Made by a program: the position numbers and the translations under genes. This document shows, piece by piece, positions 25,823 through 35,051 of a DNA stretch of 64,000 nucleotides. The DNA is taken from positions 186,001 to 250,000 of the forward strand of contig NZ_JACIEE010000001.1 of the NCBI RefSeq assembly GCF_014196765.1. The letters run 5' to 3'. Source of the DNA: Mycoplana azooxidifex (GTDB taxonomy: Bacteria > Pseudomonadota > Alphaproteobacteria > Rhizobiales > Rhizobiaceae). A model generated the notes under the pieces. That model searched no databases, was not told where the DNA came from, and worked only from the letters and a program-made list of their open reading frames with translations. Position 1 is the first letter of the stretch. The number at the start of each line of letters is the position of its first letter.

Positions 25823-27454
25823 CTATCCCTTCAGGACGCCGCCGGCATCGGCGATCGCTTCCGGCGTGTCCACGTCCAGATGCGCGGCAGGCCCGATCTC
25901 GACGTCGATGATGTCGAGCCCGGACGTCTCGATGATCTGGCGAGCACCCACGTCCCCGGAAAGCGCACGGACGGCCGGAAACGTCGCGCGCGGCAGGATC
26001 ACGGGATTGCCGCGCTTGCCGGCCGAGACGGCCCGCACGATGGCATTGCCGCCGGCTGCGGCAAAAGCCTCCATCAGCCTGCGCAGGTCCGCCGCGCTCA
26101 CGCCCGGCATGTCGGCGAGATGGACCAGCACGCCGTCGCAATCGGTGCCCGCCGCGTCGAGGCCGGCATTCAGCGACGTGGACATGCCCTCCCCGTACAG
26201 CGGATTGCGCACGACGGCAGCCGGCAGGCCGACAACGGCAGCCTCGATCTCCTGTGCCCGATGGCCGGTGACGAGCACGACCCGCGACGGCGCCGCCGCG
26301 ATGGCAGCAGAAACCGACCTGCGCACCAACGGCACGGCATCGAACTCGGCGAGCAGCTTGTGGCGCCCGCCGACGCCCATCCGTCGCGCCTGCCCGGCGG
26401 CAAGGACGACGACCGCGACGTTTTGCGCAGCATCGTTGCCGCCGCGGCGCTCGCCCTTCAGTTCGCGCGGCCGCGGCCGGGTCGGGATCTCGGCCAGCAA
26501 CCCGCCGACGCCCATGCCTGTCAGTTCCGCCCGTCCCGGCGTCTCGCCGGCCAGGATGCGGGCAAGCACCCAGTCGAAACCGTTCTCCTTGGGACTGCGC
26601 GCGCAGCCCGGCGCGCCGATCACCGGTGTCTCGCCGATATGGCCGAGGACGAGCAGGTTGCCAGGATCGACGGGCAGTCCCACCTGTTCGACGCGGCCGC
26701 CGGCCATCCGGATCGCAGCCGGGATCACGTCGCCCGTATCGGAGACGGCCGACGCCCCGAAGACGATCACGAGTTCGTTGTCGCGCGACGCCGGCCCGAG
26801 CGCCTGGGCAAGCGCAGCCGTCTCGTGCGCCACGCGCACCTCACCGCTGAGCGTGCTTCCCGACGGCGACAGCCGGTGTTCCAGAAGCAGCCTCGTCTTG
26901 TCCATCACGCTCGGCTTCAGCGACGGCAGGACGGTGGCGATCAGGCCGACCCGACGCGCCGCAAAGGGCTTGACCAAGAGCGCGCCGACACTGGCGAGCT
27001 CCAACGCTGCCCGTTCGACCGCGTCTTCGGCCACCGCCAGTGGAATGATCTTGATCGTCGCCACCATGTCGCCAGGGCGCACGGTCGCGTGATCGGCCAA
27101 GGTTGCGATCGTGATCGCGGGATCGATGCGGTTGAAACGGTCGATCACGGCCCGGTCGGCGCTCAAAAGTCCGTCGACGGCGGCATGAATATTGACGCGG
27201 CCGGTCGCCGGCGTGGTGAAGGTCAGGTGATCCGGGCCGATCGCTGCGGCCAGCCGGGCGGCGGCGGCATCCTCGTCGAGGTCGCCGGACTCAAGGCGAA
27301 CGGCGATGACGTTTTCGACGCCCGCCTCCTGCAACTGCCGACAGTCCCCCTCCGAGAGCCTGTGCCCCTTGGAGAAGGAGACGCCATCTCTGCGCACGCC
27401 GTGTGCCAGGATCGCTCCGGCCGCCGCCCCGGCGGACATCTCGCCGAAGATCAT
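25823..27454 (-). CDS. Molybdopterin-binding/nucleotidyltransferase fusion (MoCF + MobA/MocA)
   Basis: A 543-residue two-domain protein. The N-terminal part includes a MoCF-type molybdopterin-binding region with VIVFGASAVSDTGDV and PVIGAPGCARSPKEN (about residues 230-300). From about residue 349 there is a MobA/MocA nucleotidyltransferase with LAAGQARRMG and a KLLAEFD motif, which attaches CMP or GMP to molybdenum cofactor. Cytidylyl attachment would suit a xanthine-dehydrogenase-family enzyme; which nucleotide is not certain from sequence. The start overlaps the XdhC stop as ATGA. Confidence 0.88.
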   Translation of the reverse strand: MIFGEMSAGAAAGAILAHGVRRDGVSFSKGHRLSEGDCRQLQEAGVENVIAVRLESGDLDEDAAAARLAAAIGPDHLTFTTPATGRVNIHAAVDGLLSADRAVIDRFNRIDPAITIATLADHATVRPGDMVATIKIIPLAVAEDAVERAALELASVGALLVKPFAARRVGLIATVLPSLKPSVMDKTRLLLEHRLSPSGSTLSGEVRVAHETAALAQALGPASRDNELVIVFGASAVSDTGDVIPAAIRMAGGRVEQVGLPVDPGNLLVLGHIGETPVIGAPGCARSPKENGFDWVLARILAGETPGRAELTGMGVGGLLAEIPTRPRPRELKGERRGGNDAAQNVAVVVLAAGQARRMGVGGRHKLLAEFDAVPLVRRSVSAAIAAAPSRVVLVTGHRAQEIEAAVVGLPAAVVRNPLYGEGMSTSLNAGLDAAGTDCDGVLVHLADMPGVSAADLRRLMEAFAAAGGNAIVRAVSAGKRGNPVILPRATFPAVRALSGDVGARQIIETSGLDIIDVEIGPAAHLDVDTPEAIADAGGVLKG

Positions 27455-28152
27455 GCCGACGCCCCCCGATGCAGTTCCCGCCGGCGGAACGCCTGGATGA
27501 CCTCCGCGAGAATCGCGACGGCAATCTCGGCCGGGCTTGCCGCGCCGATGTCGAGGCCGATGGGTGCGCGGATGCGCTCGATCGCCGCCTGATCGACGCC
27601 CACCGCCAGCAGCCGCTCCACGCGCCTGGCGTGCGTCTTGCGGCTGCCGAGCGCGCCGACGTAGAAACAGCTCGCCTCGAGGGCGGCACGGATCGGGAAA
27701 TCATCGATCTTCGGGTCGTGCGTCACCGCCACCAGCGCCGTATAGGCATCGAGCGGCCGCTGCTTCAGGACGTCCTCCGGCCAGTCGGCGACGAGATCGG
27801 CGCCGGCAAAGCGCTCCTCGGTAGCAAAGGCGGTCCGCGGATCGACGATCGACAGATCGAAGCCCGCAACCTTCGCCATCGCCGCCAGCGCTTGGCTGAT
27901 GTGGACCGCACCGATCACGACGATGCGCGGCGGCGGCAGGTGCACGTTGAGGAAATAGCTGCGGCCTTCGACCTCGACCACGCCCGACTTGCCGGAGCGG
28001 AACGCAGCCGCGATCGCCTCGCCGAGCGGCCCGACGACGGCGTCCGCCTCGCGCACGATCCGGTCGCGTCCGTCGCCGAGGTCCGTCAGGTACACCACGG
28101 CGCGGCGGGCACGGCGATCGGCGTTGAGCTTGCGAAGAATGTGCGGATCCAT
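27451..28152 (-). CDS. XdhC-family accessory protein, C-terminal Rossmann-fold part
   Basis: A 233-residue protein with an XdhC C-terminal Rossmann domain: IVVIGAVHISQALA, then GFDLSIVDPRTAFA, and VALTHD-like VAVTHDPKIDDFPIRAALE. XdhC proteins carry and sulfurate molybdenum cofactor for xanthine dehydrogenase-type enzymes. The conserved GASKTHA-type segment is present as LGSRKTHARR. The start ATG at 28152 overlaps the upstream stop by one base (TGATG), so translation is coupled. Corresponds to one half of CoxF/CoxI-type pairs. Confidence 0.88.
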   Translation of the reverse strand: MDPHILRKLNADRRARRAVVYLTDLGDGRDRIVREADAVVGPLGEAIAAAFRSGKSGVVEVEGRSYFLNVHLPPPRIVVIGAVHISQALAAMAKVAGFDLSIVDPRTAFATEERFAGADLVADWPEDVLKQRPLDAYTALVAVTHDPKIDDFPIRAALEASCFYVGALGSRKTHARRVERLLAVGVDQAAIERIRAPIGLDIGAASPAEIAVAILAEVIQAFRRRELHRGASA

Positions 28153-28481
28153 CAGCCGAGCCGCTCCAGGTAGACGCGGATGCGGCCGCCGCAGGAGAGC
28201 CCGACCCGCCACGCCGTCTCGTCGGCGACGCCGAACTCGAGCATCCTCGGTTCGCCGCTGCCGATCACGTCGAACGCCTCGGTAATGACCGCGCCTTCGA
28301 CACAGCCGCCCGACACCGAGCCGTGGAAATTGCCCTCGGCGTCGATGACGAGGTGGCTGCCGACCGGGCGCGGCGCCGAGCCCCAGGTCTCGACCACGGT
28401 GGCGACCGCGACGTCGCGGCCGTCATCCATCCAGCGCTCCGCCACGGCGAGCGGATCGAGGGTGTCAGTCGCGTCGTCCAT
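28152..28481 (-). CDS. XdhC-family accessory protein, N-terminal part
   Basis: A 109-residue stand-alone XdhC/CoxI N-terminal domain. The family motifs are GSAPRPVGSHLVID, GSVSGGCVEGAV and GLSCGGRI, with the cysteines expected near the cofactor. The ATG at 28481 is preceded by AAGGAGACTGCC and is preferred over an ATG at 28496 with no ribosome-binding site. Together with the following gene it makes up a full XdhC, so the protein is split into two coupled genes. Confidence 0.88.
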   Translation of the reverse strand: MDDATDTLDPLAVAERWMDDGRDVAVATVVETWGSAPRPVGSHLVIDAEGNFHGSVSGGCVEGAVITEAFDVIGSGEPRMLEFGVADETAWRVGLSCGGRIRVYLERLG

Positions 28482-28492
28482 GGCAGTCTCCT

Positions 28493-29746
28493 TCATGTCT
28501 GCGCGGCGAGAAACCGCCGTGGATCCGCACGCCCGCCACTTTCGCCGGAAAGCGCTGCGACGAGATCCTCGATGGCTTCTAGATTGTGCACGGCGCGCAG
28601 TTCGTCAACATGCGGCAGCATGGCGAGCACACCCCGCGCCCGCGCCTCGAAGCCTTCGAAGCGCAAGAGCGGGTTCAACCAGACGAGACGCCGGCAGGAA
28701 CGATGCAGCCGGTCGATCTCCGCCTCCAGCGTCCCGATATCCTCACGCTCCAGCCCGTCGGTGATCAACAGCACGACGGCGCCCTGCCCGAGCACGCGCC
28801 GGGACCAGAGCCTGTTGAACGCCTTCAGCGTCTCGCCGATCCGCGTCCCGCCGGACCAGTCCTCCACGGCGCGCGCGCACTCCTCGACGGCCTCGTCGGG
28901 ATCGCGGTGACGCATCTGCCGGGTGACGTTGGTGAGCCGCGTTCCGAACAGGAACGTATGCACGCGCCGCCTGCGGTCGGTCAGCGCATGCAGGAAATGC
29001 AGGAAGACGCGGGTGTACTGGCTCATGGAACCGGAAATGTCCGCGAGCACCACGAGTGGCGGATGCACCATCCTGGCCTCGCGGTAGCGCGGCAGGATTA
29101 GCGCCCCGCCAGTGCGCATCGCCCGGCGCATCGTCGCACGCGGGTCCACCTTCGAGCGGCCCGTGCTCGGCTGGAAACGGCGCGTCCTGACTGCGTCCAT
29201 CGGCAAGGTCAGGCCGACAATCGCCCGCTTCGCCCGGCGCAGTTCGGACGCGCTCATCTGCGCGAAATCCATCCGGCGCAGCACCTCGCTGACCGAGGCG
29301 GTGAAGCGGGCGTCGATCTCCACGTCCGGCTCCTCGCGCGGCGGTCGCCGGTCCTCGGGCGCGGCGAACAGCGCATCGGCGATCCGCCTCTCCCCCGCCT
29401 TCTTGCGCTCCTTCTCCGCCTCCCGGCGCACGACCGGCGACATCATTGCGATCATCTTCTGGACGAGATCGCGCGATCGCCAGAACAGCCGGAACGCTTC
29501 GTCGAAGATCGCCTGGTCCTCGTGGCGCGTGACCAGCGTGCAGTGGAGTGCTGTATGAAATTCCGCGCGATCGCCGATGCCGATCGCCTGGACCGCCTCG
29601 ATCGCATCGGCGACGGCGGCCGGCCCGATGCGCAGGCCGGCCTTGCGCAACGCGCGGGCGAAGTGGACGATGTTGTCGGCCAGCCGGCCGTCTTCGGGTG
29701 GCCGCTTTCCGACGCCCTCGTCCGTGCCCGCCCCGGTCATTGTCAT
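28493..29746 (-). CDS. coxE: CoxE-type VWA domain protein
   Basis: A 417-residue protein with a C-terminal von Willebrand A domain and the MIDAS motif DISGSMS (in VVLADISGSMSQY). CoxE proteins act with the AAA ATPase CoxD in maturing the copper/molybdenum or molybdenum active site of CO dehydrogenase-family enzymes. Its N-terminal half is the CoxE-specific part. It starts two bases after the MoxR stop and overlaps the following gene. No structural cox genes (coxM, coxS, coxL) are in the window. Confidence 0.9.
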   Translation of the reverse strand: MTMTGAGTDEGVGKRPPEDGRLADNIVHFARALRKAGLRIGPAAVADAIEAVQAIGIGDRAEFHTALHCTLVTRHEDQAIFDEAFRLFWRSRDLVQKMIAMMSPVVRREAEKERKKAGERRIADALFAAPEDRRPPREEPDVEIDARFTASVSEVLRRMDFAQMSASELRRAKRAIVGLTLPMDAVRTRRFQPSTGRSKVDPRATMRRAMRTGGALILPRYREARMVHPPLVVLADISGSMSQYTRVFLHFLHALTDRRRRVHTFLFGTRLTNVTRQMRHRDPDEAVEECARAVEDWSGGTRIGETLKAFNRLWSRRVLGQGAVVLLITDGLEREDIGTLEAEIDRLHRSCRRLVWLNPLLRFEGFEARARGVLAMLPHVDELRAVHNLEAIEDLVAALSGESGGRADPRRFLAAQT

Positions 29747-29748
29747 GG

Positions 29749-30678
29749 TCAGCCCGCCGCGCGCAGTTCGGACCTCACCTCATCGAGGAGCTTTCGGCCC
29801 TCGCTGCCTTCGATCCGGGCAATGTCGTCCTGGTATTTCAGAAGCGTTCCGAGCGTGTCGGCGATCGTCTCCGGGTCGAGCGCGGTGCGATCGAGCTCGG
29901 TCAGCGCCGTGGCCCAGTCGATCGTCTCCGCCACGCCCGGATTCTTGAACAGATCCATCGTCCTCAGTCTCTGGACATAGGCGACGATCTCGCGCGACAG
30001 CGCCGCATTGCAGCCCGGCGCCTTTCGCCGGATGATCTCCAGTTCCTGTGCAGCCGCGGGATAGTCGACCCAATGGTAGAGGCATCGGCGCTTCAGCGCA
30101 TCGTGCACCTCGCGGGTCCGGTTCGTGGTGATGATGACGATCGGCGGTTCGGCCGCGCGGATCGTGCCGAGCTCGGGCACGGTCACCTGGAAATCGGACA
30201 GTACCTCGAGCAGGAACGCCTCGAAAGCCTCGTCGGTCCGGTCGAGCTCGTCGATCAAAAAGACCGGCGCCCGCCCGTCGGGCGAGGACAGCGCCTGCAG
30301 CACCGGCCTGCGGATCAGGTAGCGGTCGGAGAAGATGTCGGATTCGATGCGATCGCGGTCGGTCGTGCCGGCAGCCTCCGCCAACCGGATTTCCAGCATC
30401 TGCGCGGGATAGTTCCACTCGTAGACCGCCGACGAGACGTCCAGCCCCTCATAGCACTGCAGGCGGATCAGCGGCCGGTCCAGCGCCTTCGCCAGCACCT
30501 TGGCGACCTCGGTCTTGCCGACGCCGGCCTCGCCTTCGAGAAACAGCGGCCTCTTCATCTTCAAAGACAGGAACAGGACGGTCGCAAGCGCGCGGCCGGC
30601 CAGATAGTTCTCCGACGCCAGCATCTCCGAGGTCTCTTCGATCGACCGGGGAACAGATCCCTTCCTGTAGGCTGCCAT
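29749..30678 (-). CDS. coxD: MoxR-family AAA ATPase (CoxD-type)
   Basis: A 309-residue AAA+ ATPase. Walker A is EGEAGVGKTE and Walker B LIDELDR; the sensor ITTNRTREVHDALKRRC with its arginine is present. CoxD-type MoxR proteins unfold or remodel an apo-enzyme so that the metal centre can be completed, usually together with the neighbouring VWA protein. The ATG at 30678 follows GGAGGAAGC; a longer frame extending 69 codons upstream is not supported. It lies 23 bases behind the flavin reductase gene. Confidence 0.9.
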   Translation of the reverse strand: MAAYRKGSVPRSIEETSEMLASENYLAGRALATVLFLSLKMKRPLFLEGEAGVGKTEVAKVLAKALDRPLIRLQCYEGLDVSSAVYEWNYPAQMLEIRLAEAAGTTDRDRIESDIFSDRYLIRRPVLQALSSPDGRAPVFLIDELDRTDEAFEAFLLEVLSDFQVTVPELGTIRAAEPPIVIITTNRTREVHDALKRRCLYHWVDYPAAAQELEIIRRKAPGCNAALSREIVAYVQRLRTMDLFKNPGVAETIDWATALTELDRTALDPETIADTLGTLLKYQDDIARIEGSEGRKLLDEVRSELRAAG

Positions 30679-30701
30679 GCTTCCTCCGCTTTCAGGCGAG
30701 G

Positions 30702-31196
30702 TTACAGCGAGCGGTAGCCCCGGTCCATATAGATGAGGGCCGGTTTCTGCGCACCGTAGACGACCCCGAGCACCTCGCCGAACAGGATCATGTGCGTCGA
30801 CATCACCTTGACCTCCATCAGGCGGCAATCGAACGATGCCAGTGCGCCTTCCAAAATCGGCGCCCCGGTGACGAGCTCGCCCCATTGGCCCTCGGTGAAA
30901 CGGTCTCCGGGTATCGAGGGATCGCGGCCGGAGAAGACGTTGGCGAGTTCCGCCTGGTCGGCGGCCAGCGCGTTCAGCGCAAAATGCCCGCTCTTGCGGA
31001 AGATCTCGTTGCGAGGGTTGGAAGCGTTCAGGCAGGCCAGCACCATGGCCGGATTGTCGGAAACCGAACAGGCCGCGGTGATCGTCACGCCGCGCTTTTC
31101 GCCCTCGAATGCCGTCGTGACGATCTGGACGTGCCCGGCGTATCGGCTCATGGCGTCGCGATAGAGCGGCGGGTCCAGCATCAATCGGTCCAACAC
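30702..31196 (-). CDS. Flavin reductase-like FMN-binding protein
   Basis: A 164-residue flavin reductase-like domain protein, homologous to the reductases of two-component flavin monooxygenases. Visible family segments are GHVQIVTTAFEGEKRGVTIT, ACSVSDNPAMVLACLN, and a late RGYR. The GTG at 31196 is preceded by AAGGGAG and is preferred over an ATG five codons later. It is the first gene of the maturation operon; whether it feeds electrons to a partner in the cluster is unknown. Confidence 0.82.
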   Translation of the reverse strand: MLDRLMLDPPLYRDAMSRYAGHVQIVTTAFEGEKRGVTITAACSVSDNPAMVLACLNASNPRNEIFRKSGHFALNALAADQAELANVFSGRDPSIPGDRFTEGQWGELVTGAPILEGALASFDCRLMEVKVMSTHMILFGEVLGVVYGAQKPALIYMDRGYRSL

Positions 31197-31403
31197 AAAG
31201 ATCTCCCTTGTTGTAAAAGGGAGATAGATGGAAACAATGAAGAAAAATGTAAGCGCCGCAATGGCGTTTTCCAATCTCTTGAACCCGGGGATGGCGACGT
31301 CCGCATTGGGTCAGCCACGGAGCCGAACGGAATGGGTGAATGTAATGGGTCCTGACTAGCCTTCAATGCGAAATTTGACCGGAGGCAATCCGGTTGTGCA
31401 AAC

Positions 31404-32516
31404 ATGCAGCGAAACGACACTGGTGAATTCATGCTCCGCCGCCTTCTTCTCGGCATCCTCCCGCTGATTGCGCTGGCCGACCCCGCTGTGGCCGCCGGCC
31501 CCAGGATCGCGGTGGTCGCGCCCGCTTCCGGCCCGCTCGCCATCCTCGGCGAACAGGTCCGCGCCGGTGCACGCGTCGCGGCCAGGGCCAGCGGCGCCGA
31601 ACTTGTCGAGATCGGCGAGGCCTGCAGCGAGCAGGGCGACAGCGCAATCGCGCCCGCCATCGTCTCGGCAAAGGCTGTGGCCGCGATCGGCTTTCTGTGC
31701 ACCGAGGACCTCCAGTCCGTCCTTCCCGCACTTGCCGAAGCCGGCATCCCCGTGCTGACCCTTTCCGCACGGTCCGGCGTCCTGATGGAGGACGCGCTGA
31801 AGCGGAACTGGCCCCTTTTCCGGCTCGCACCTGCGCCGGGGATGGAAGCGCAGAAGGCGGTCGACGTGATCGCAGCGGAATGGGCGACGGAGCCCTTCGC
31901 GCTCATCGACGACGGCACGATCCACGCCCGGGAACTCGTCGAGGCCGTCCGGCTGAAGCTCGAGGAACGCGGAATGAAGCCCGTGTTCGTCGACACTTAC
32001 CGTCCGGCCCAGGAGCAGCAGATCGGGCTGGTCCGGCGACTGGTGCGGGCCGGGGCGACACGCGTCTTCGTCGGCGGCGACCGCGGCGACATGGCCATCA
32101 TCCTGCGAGACGCCAGGGCGGAGCGCCTGCCGCTGTCCTTCATGGGCGGAGAGATGCTGATGGCGGCCGATGCCCAGATCAAGCTCGCCAACGGTGCGCA
32201 GGCGATCGTTCTGCCGGCGGACGGGGTCACACCGGAAGGCATCGCTCTGGCGGCGGCGATGAAGGAGACGGGCATTATCGCCGAGGGCTACGTCTTCCCC
32301 GCCCACGCCGCCGTCACCGTCGTCAGCCGCGCCGCGGCGGCCGCCAGCGCCGCAAACCAGCCGCTGGACGTCCTGCTTCGGCAACAGACCTTTCCCACCG
32401 TCCTCGGCGCGATCGGCTTCGGGGAGAACCACGAATTGCGCGACAATCCCTACAGGCGGATGGAGTGGCGGGACGGCCGCTTCCAGCCGCTCGGCAACGC
32501 CACGGCAGGCGAGTGA
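31404..32516 (+). CDS. Periplasmic substrate-binding protein, type 1 fold
   Basis: A 370-residue ABC-type binding protein of the Leu/Ile/Val family (Peripla_BP_6). It has a signal peptide with cleavage near ADPAVAAG; counting from an ATG at 31431 (MLRRLL) gives a more typical signal, so the true start may be there. The two-lobe fold is indicated by IAVVAPASGPLAILGEQVRAG and the central FALIDDG. No permease or ATPase gene adjoins. It precedes a P1-family peptidase gene by one base, so they are co-expressed. The ligand is unknown. Confidence 0.82.
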   Translation: MQRNDTGEFMLRRLLLGILPLIALADPAVAAGPRIAVVAPASGPLAILGEQVRAGARVAARASGAELVEIGEACSEQGDSAIAPAIVSAKAVAAIGFLCTEDLQSVLPALAEAGIPVLTLSARSGVLMEDALKRNWPLFRLAPAPGMEAQKAVDVIAAEWATEPFALIDDGTIHARELVEAVRLKLEERGMKPVFVDTYRPAQEQQIGLVRRLVRAGATRVFVGGDRGDMAIILRDARAERLPLSFMGGEMLMAADAQIKLANGAQAIVLPADGVTPEGIALAAAMKETGIIAEGYVFPAHAAVTVVSRAAAAASAANQPLDVLLRQQTFPTVLGAIGFGENHELRDNPYRRMEWRDGRFQPLGNATAGE

Positions 32517-32517
32517 G

Positions 32518-33537
32518 ATGAAGCCCGGACCGCGCAACCTCATCACCGACGTCGGCGGCCTCCTGGTCGGCAACGCCTCGGATGCACGGCTGAAATCCGG
32601 CGTCACCGTCGTGCTGTGCGACAAGCCCGCCGTTGCCGCCGTCCAGGTGCTGGGCGGCGCGCCCGGCACGCGGGAGACGGATCTTTTGGAGGCCCACAAC
32701 ACCGTCCAGACGATCGATGCGATCTGCCTCTCGGGCGGCTCTGCCTACGGACTGGACGCCGCCTCGGGCGTGCAGGCGGCGCTGCGCGAGATGGGGCGCG
32801 GCTTTGCCGTCGGCCCCCACCTCGTTCCGATCGTCCCGGCGGCGATCCTCTTCGACCTCACCAATGGCGGCGACAAGGATTGGGGGCGGTATCCGCCCTA
32901 CCGGGAACTCGGCCACACAGCAACGCTGGCAGCCGCAGCCGATTTCGCCACCGGCACGGCCGGCGCTGGGACCGGTGCTACGACGGCGACCTTCAAGGGC
33001 GGCATCGGCTCCGCCTCGACGGTGCTCGGAAGCGGTGTCACCGTCGGCGCGCTGGTCGCCGTCAATGCGCTCGGCTCGCCGACCATCGGCCCTTCCCGCC
33101 ATTTCTGGGCCGCAGCCTTCGAGGAGGGCAACGAGTTCGGCGGGCTCGGCCTGCCGCAGGCGATCCCCGCCGAAGCACGACAGCCGCGGACCAAGCTCGG
33201 CGGCGCGACTGCGGCCCCCACCAATACGACGATCGCCGTGATCGCCACGGACGCCGTCCTGACCAAGGCGGAGGCCAGGCGGCTCGCCATCTCCGCGCAT
33301 GACGGCTTCAGCCGGGCGTTGTGGCCGGCCCACACAGCACTCGACGGCGACCTGGTCTTCGCGATCGCGACCGGGACCAGCGGCAGGACGGTAACGCTGG
33401 AGGGTTTCATCGAACTCTGCGCCGCAGCCGCCTCGACGATGGCCCGCGCGATCGCCCGCGGCGTCCACGACGCCACGCCGGAGGCAGGCGACCTCGTGGC
33501 CTGCTGGCGCGACGCGAGCGACGGGCAACCGCGCTGA
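32518..33537 (+). CDS. P1-family (S58) peptidase, DmpA-like
   Basis: A 339-residue member of the S58/P1 peptidase family (DmpA, BapA relatives), which self-cleave to expose an N-terminal Ser/Thr nucleophile and release N-terminal residues from peptides. Expected family segments are present: [27 protein letters not shown], and the cleavage-site region [14 protein letters not shown], where the nucleophile is probably Thr237 after Asn236. The ATG follows the preceding stop by one base. No signal peptide. Confidence 0.87.
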   Translation: MKPGPRNLITDVGGLLVGNASDARLKSGVTVVLCDKPAVAAVQVLGGAPGTRETDLLEAHNTVQTIDAICLSGGSAYGLDAASGVQAALREMGRGFAVGPHLVPIVPAAILFDLTNGGDKDWGRYPPYRELGHTATLAAAADFATGTAGAGTGATTATFKGGIGSASTVLGSGVTVGALVAVNALGSPTIGPSRHFWAAAFEEGNEFGGLGLPQAIPAEARQPRTKLGGATAAPTNTTIAVIATDAVLTKAEARRLAISAHDGFSRALWPAHTALDGDLVFAIATGTSGRTVTLEGFIELCAAAASTMARAIARGVHDATPEAGDLVACWRDASDGQPR

Positions 33538-33646
33538 TCGGGTTCCGGCCGTGCCCAGCCCCTCGCCTGCCCCGCACGATCCCTCGTTGTCCGATACCGC
33601 CGGCAATGCTATGGGCACGGCAGCACAACATGCCTCGGAGCCCGAC

Positions 33647-34324
33647 ATGACCCGCCCCATCCGGATCGCCCCCTCCATTCTCGCCGCCGACTACGCCAGG
33701 CTCGGCCAGGAGGTGCGCGACGTCGTCGCGGCCGGCGCCGACTGGGTCCACCTCGACATCATGGACGGGCATTTCGTTCCCAACATCTCCTTCGGTCCTG
33801 ATGTCATCAAGGCGCTGCGCCCGCATACCGACGCCTTCTTCGATTGCCACCTGATGATCGCGCCCGCCGATCCCTATCTCGAAGCCTTCGCCAAGGCCGG
33901 TTGCGACGGCATCACGGTCCATGCCGAGGCCGGCCCGCATCTCGACCGCTCCATCCAGGCGATCAAGGCGATGGGCAAGAAGGCCGGCGTCTCGATCAAT
34001 CCGGCCACGCCGGAAGCGGTGCTGGAGTATCTACTCGACAAGCTCGACCTTATCCTCGTCATGACGGTCAATCCCGGCTTCGGCGGCCAGAAGTTCATTC
34101 CGGCGATGGAAGAGAAGATCAGGCGCGTGCGCAGGATGATCGGCGAGCGTCCGATCGAGCTGCAGGTCGACGGTGGCATCGCGCTCGACACGATCGCGCT
34201 TCCGGCATCTGCCGGCGCCAACGTCTTCGTCGCCGGTTCCGCCATCTTCGGTGGCGGCCATGTTGACGCCTATCGCAAAACGATTGAAACTCTGCGGGCG
34301 AACGCGGAAGGGGCACGCGCTTGA
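33647..34324 (+). CDS. rpe: Ribulose-phosphate 3-epimerase
   Basis: Interconverts ribulose-5-phosphate and xylulose-5-phosphate in the pentose phosphate or Calvin cycles. At 225 residues it shows the TIM-barrel motifs [30 protein letters not shown] and [10 protein letters not shown], with metal-binding His/Asp residues in place. The ATG at 33647 follows GGAGCCCGAC; the frame extends 32 codons further upstream without support. Its TGA overlaps the TTG start of the next gene. Confidence 0.95.
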   Translation: MTRPIRIAPSILAADYARLGQEVRDVVAAGADWVHLDIMDGHFVPNISFGPDVIKALRPHTDAFFDCHLMIAPADPYLEAFAKAGCDGITVHAEAGPHLDRSIQAIKAMGKKAGVSINPATPEAVLEYLLDKLDLILVMTVNPGFGGQKFIPAMEEKIRRVRRMIGERPIELQVDGGIALDTIALPASAGANVFVAGSAIFGGGHVDAYRKTIETLRANAEGARA

Positions 34325-35049
34325 CGACAACCGGCAAAATCGCCGCTGTGATAATCGCTGCATGGCTTGCGCCGATGTCGGCATCGGCGGGCGACTTTGC
34401 GCAGGTGCGCCCGATCGGCTTTTCCCTCGACGGCAAGATCTTCGCCTACGAGGAATTCGGCATCCAGGACGGTTCGGGATCCGCCTATTCCAACATCTTT
34501 TTCATCGACACCGCCAAGGACGAGTACCTCCCCGGCTCGCCCATCCGCGTGCAGGCGCCGGAAAACGATTCCAGCCTGCGCAGGGTGCGCGCCGAGGCGG
34601 CGGCCAAGGCGAGCCCCGCGATCGCTCACTACAGTCTCAACGACCGTCCGGGCCAATTGGTCGCACTCAATCTCTACAGCGAAGTCGGCCCGGCCGCCGA
34701 TACCTTGCGCTACTACGCCTTTCCGGCAGAACCGAGGGTCGGTCAACCCTACACGCTGCGGCTGACCGAAACGCCGGCACCGGTGCCGGCATCATGCGAA
34801 GGCCTGGTCGAAAAGGGCGTGGGCTTCACGCTCGCGTTTGCGGAAAAGTCAGGCGAGCCCGCCGACGAGATCGTCCACTCGGAGGAGCGGACGCCGCAGA
34901 GCCGCGGCTGCCCGACCGGCTATCGCATCGCCGGCGTCGTCACCTACGACGCGCCGCAGCAGCCGATCCACATGGCGCTCGTCATGGTCCTCCGCCTCGG
35001 CTTCGAGGGCCTCGACGGACGGTGGCTCGCCGTGCCGCTGAAACCTTGA
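34321..35049 (+). CDS. Secreted DUF2259-like protein
   Basis: A 242-residue protein with a signal peptide (cleavage near [11 protein letters not shown]). The mature part starts [22 protein letters not shown], the pattern I associate with DUF2259 proteins found near purB in rhizobia. The start is a TTG that overlaps the rpe stop (TTGA), so it is translationally coupled. No enzymatic motif is seen. Two cysteines (in ASCEGL and SRGCPTG) may form a disulfide. The function is unknown. Confidence 0.72.
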   Translation: MTTTGKIAAVIIAAWLAPMSASAGDFAQVRPIGFSLDGKIFAYEEFGIQDGSGSAYSNIFFIDTAKDEYLPGSPIRVQAPENDSSLRRVRAEAAAKASPAIAHYSLNDRPGQLVALNLYSEVGPAADTLRYYAFPAEPRVGQPYTLRLTETPAPVPASCEGLVEKGVGFTLAFAEKSGEPADEIVHSEERTPQSRGCPTGYRIAGVVTYDAPQQPIHMALVMVLRLGFEGLDGRWLAVPLKP

Positions 35050-35051
35050 CG

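Noticed and set aside
25703-27592. 629-codon plus-strand frame opposite the MoCF-MobA/MocA gene
   Set aside because: Antisense shadow; no family similarity, and the minus-strand product has recognised domains.
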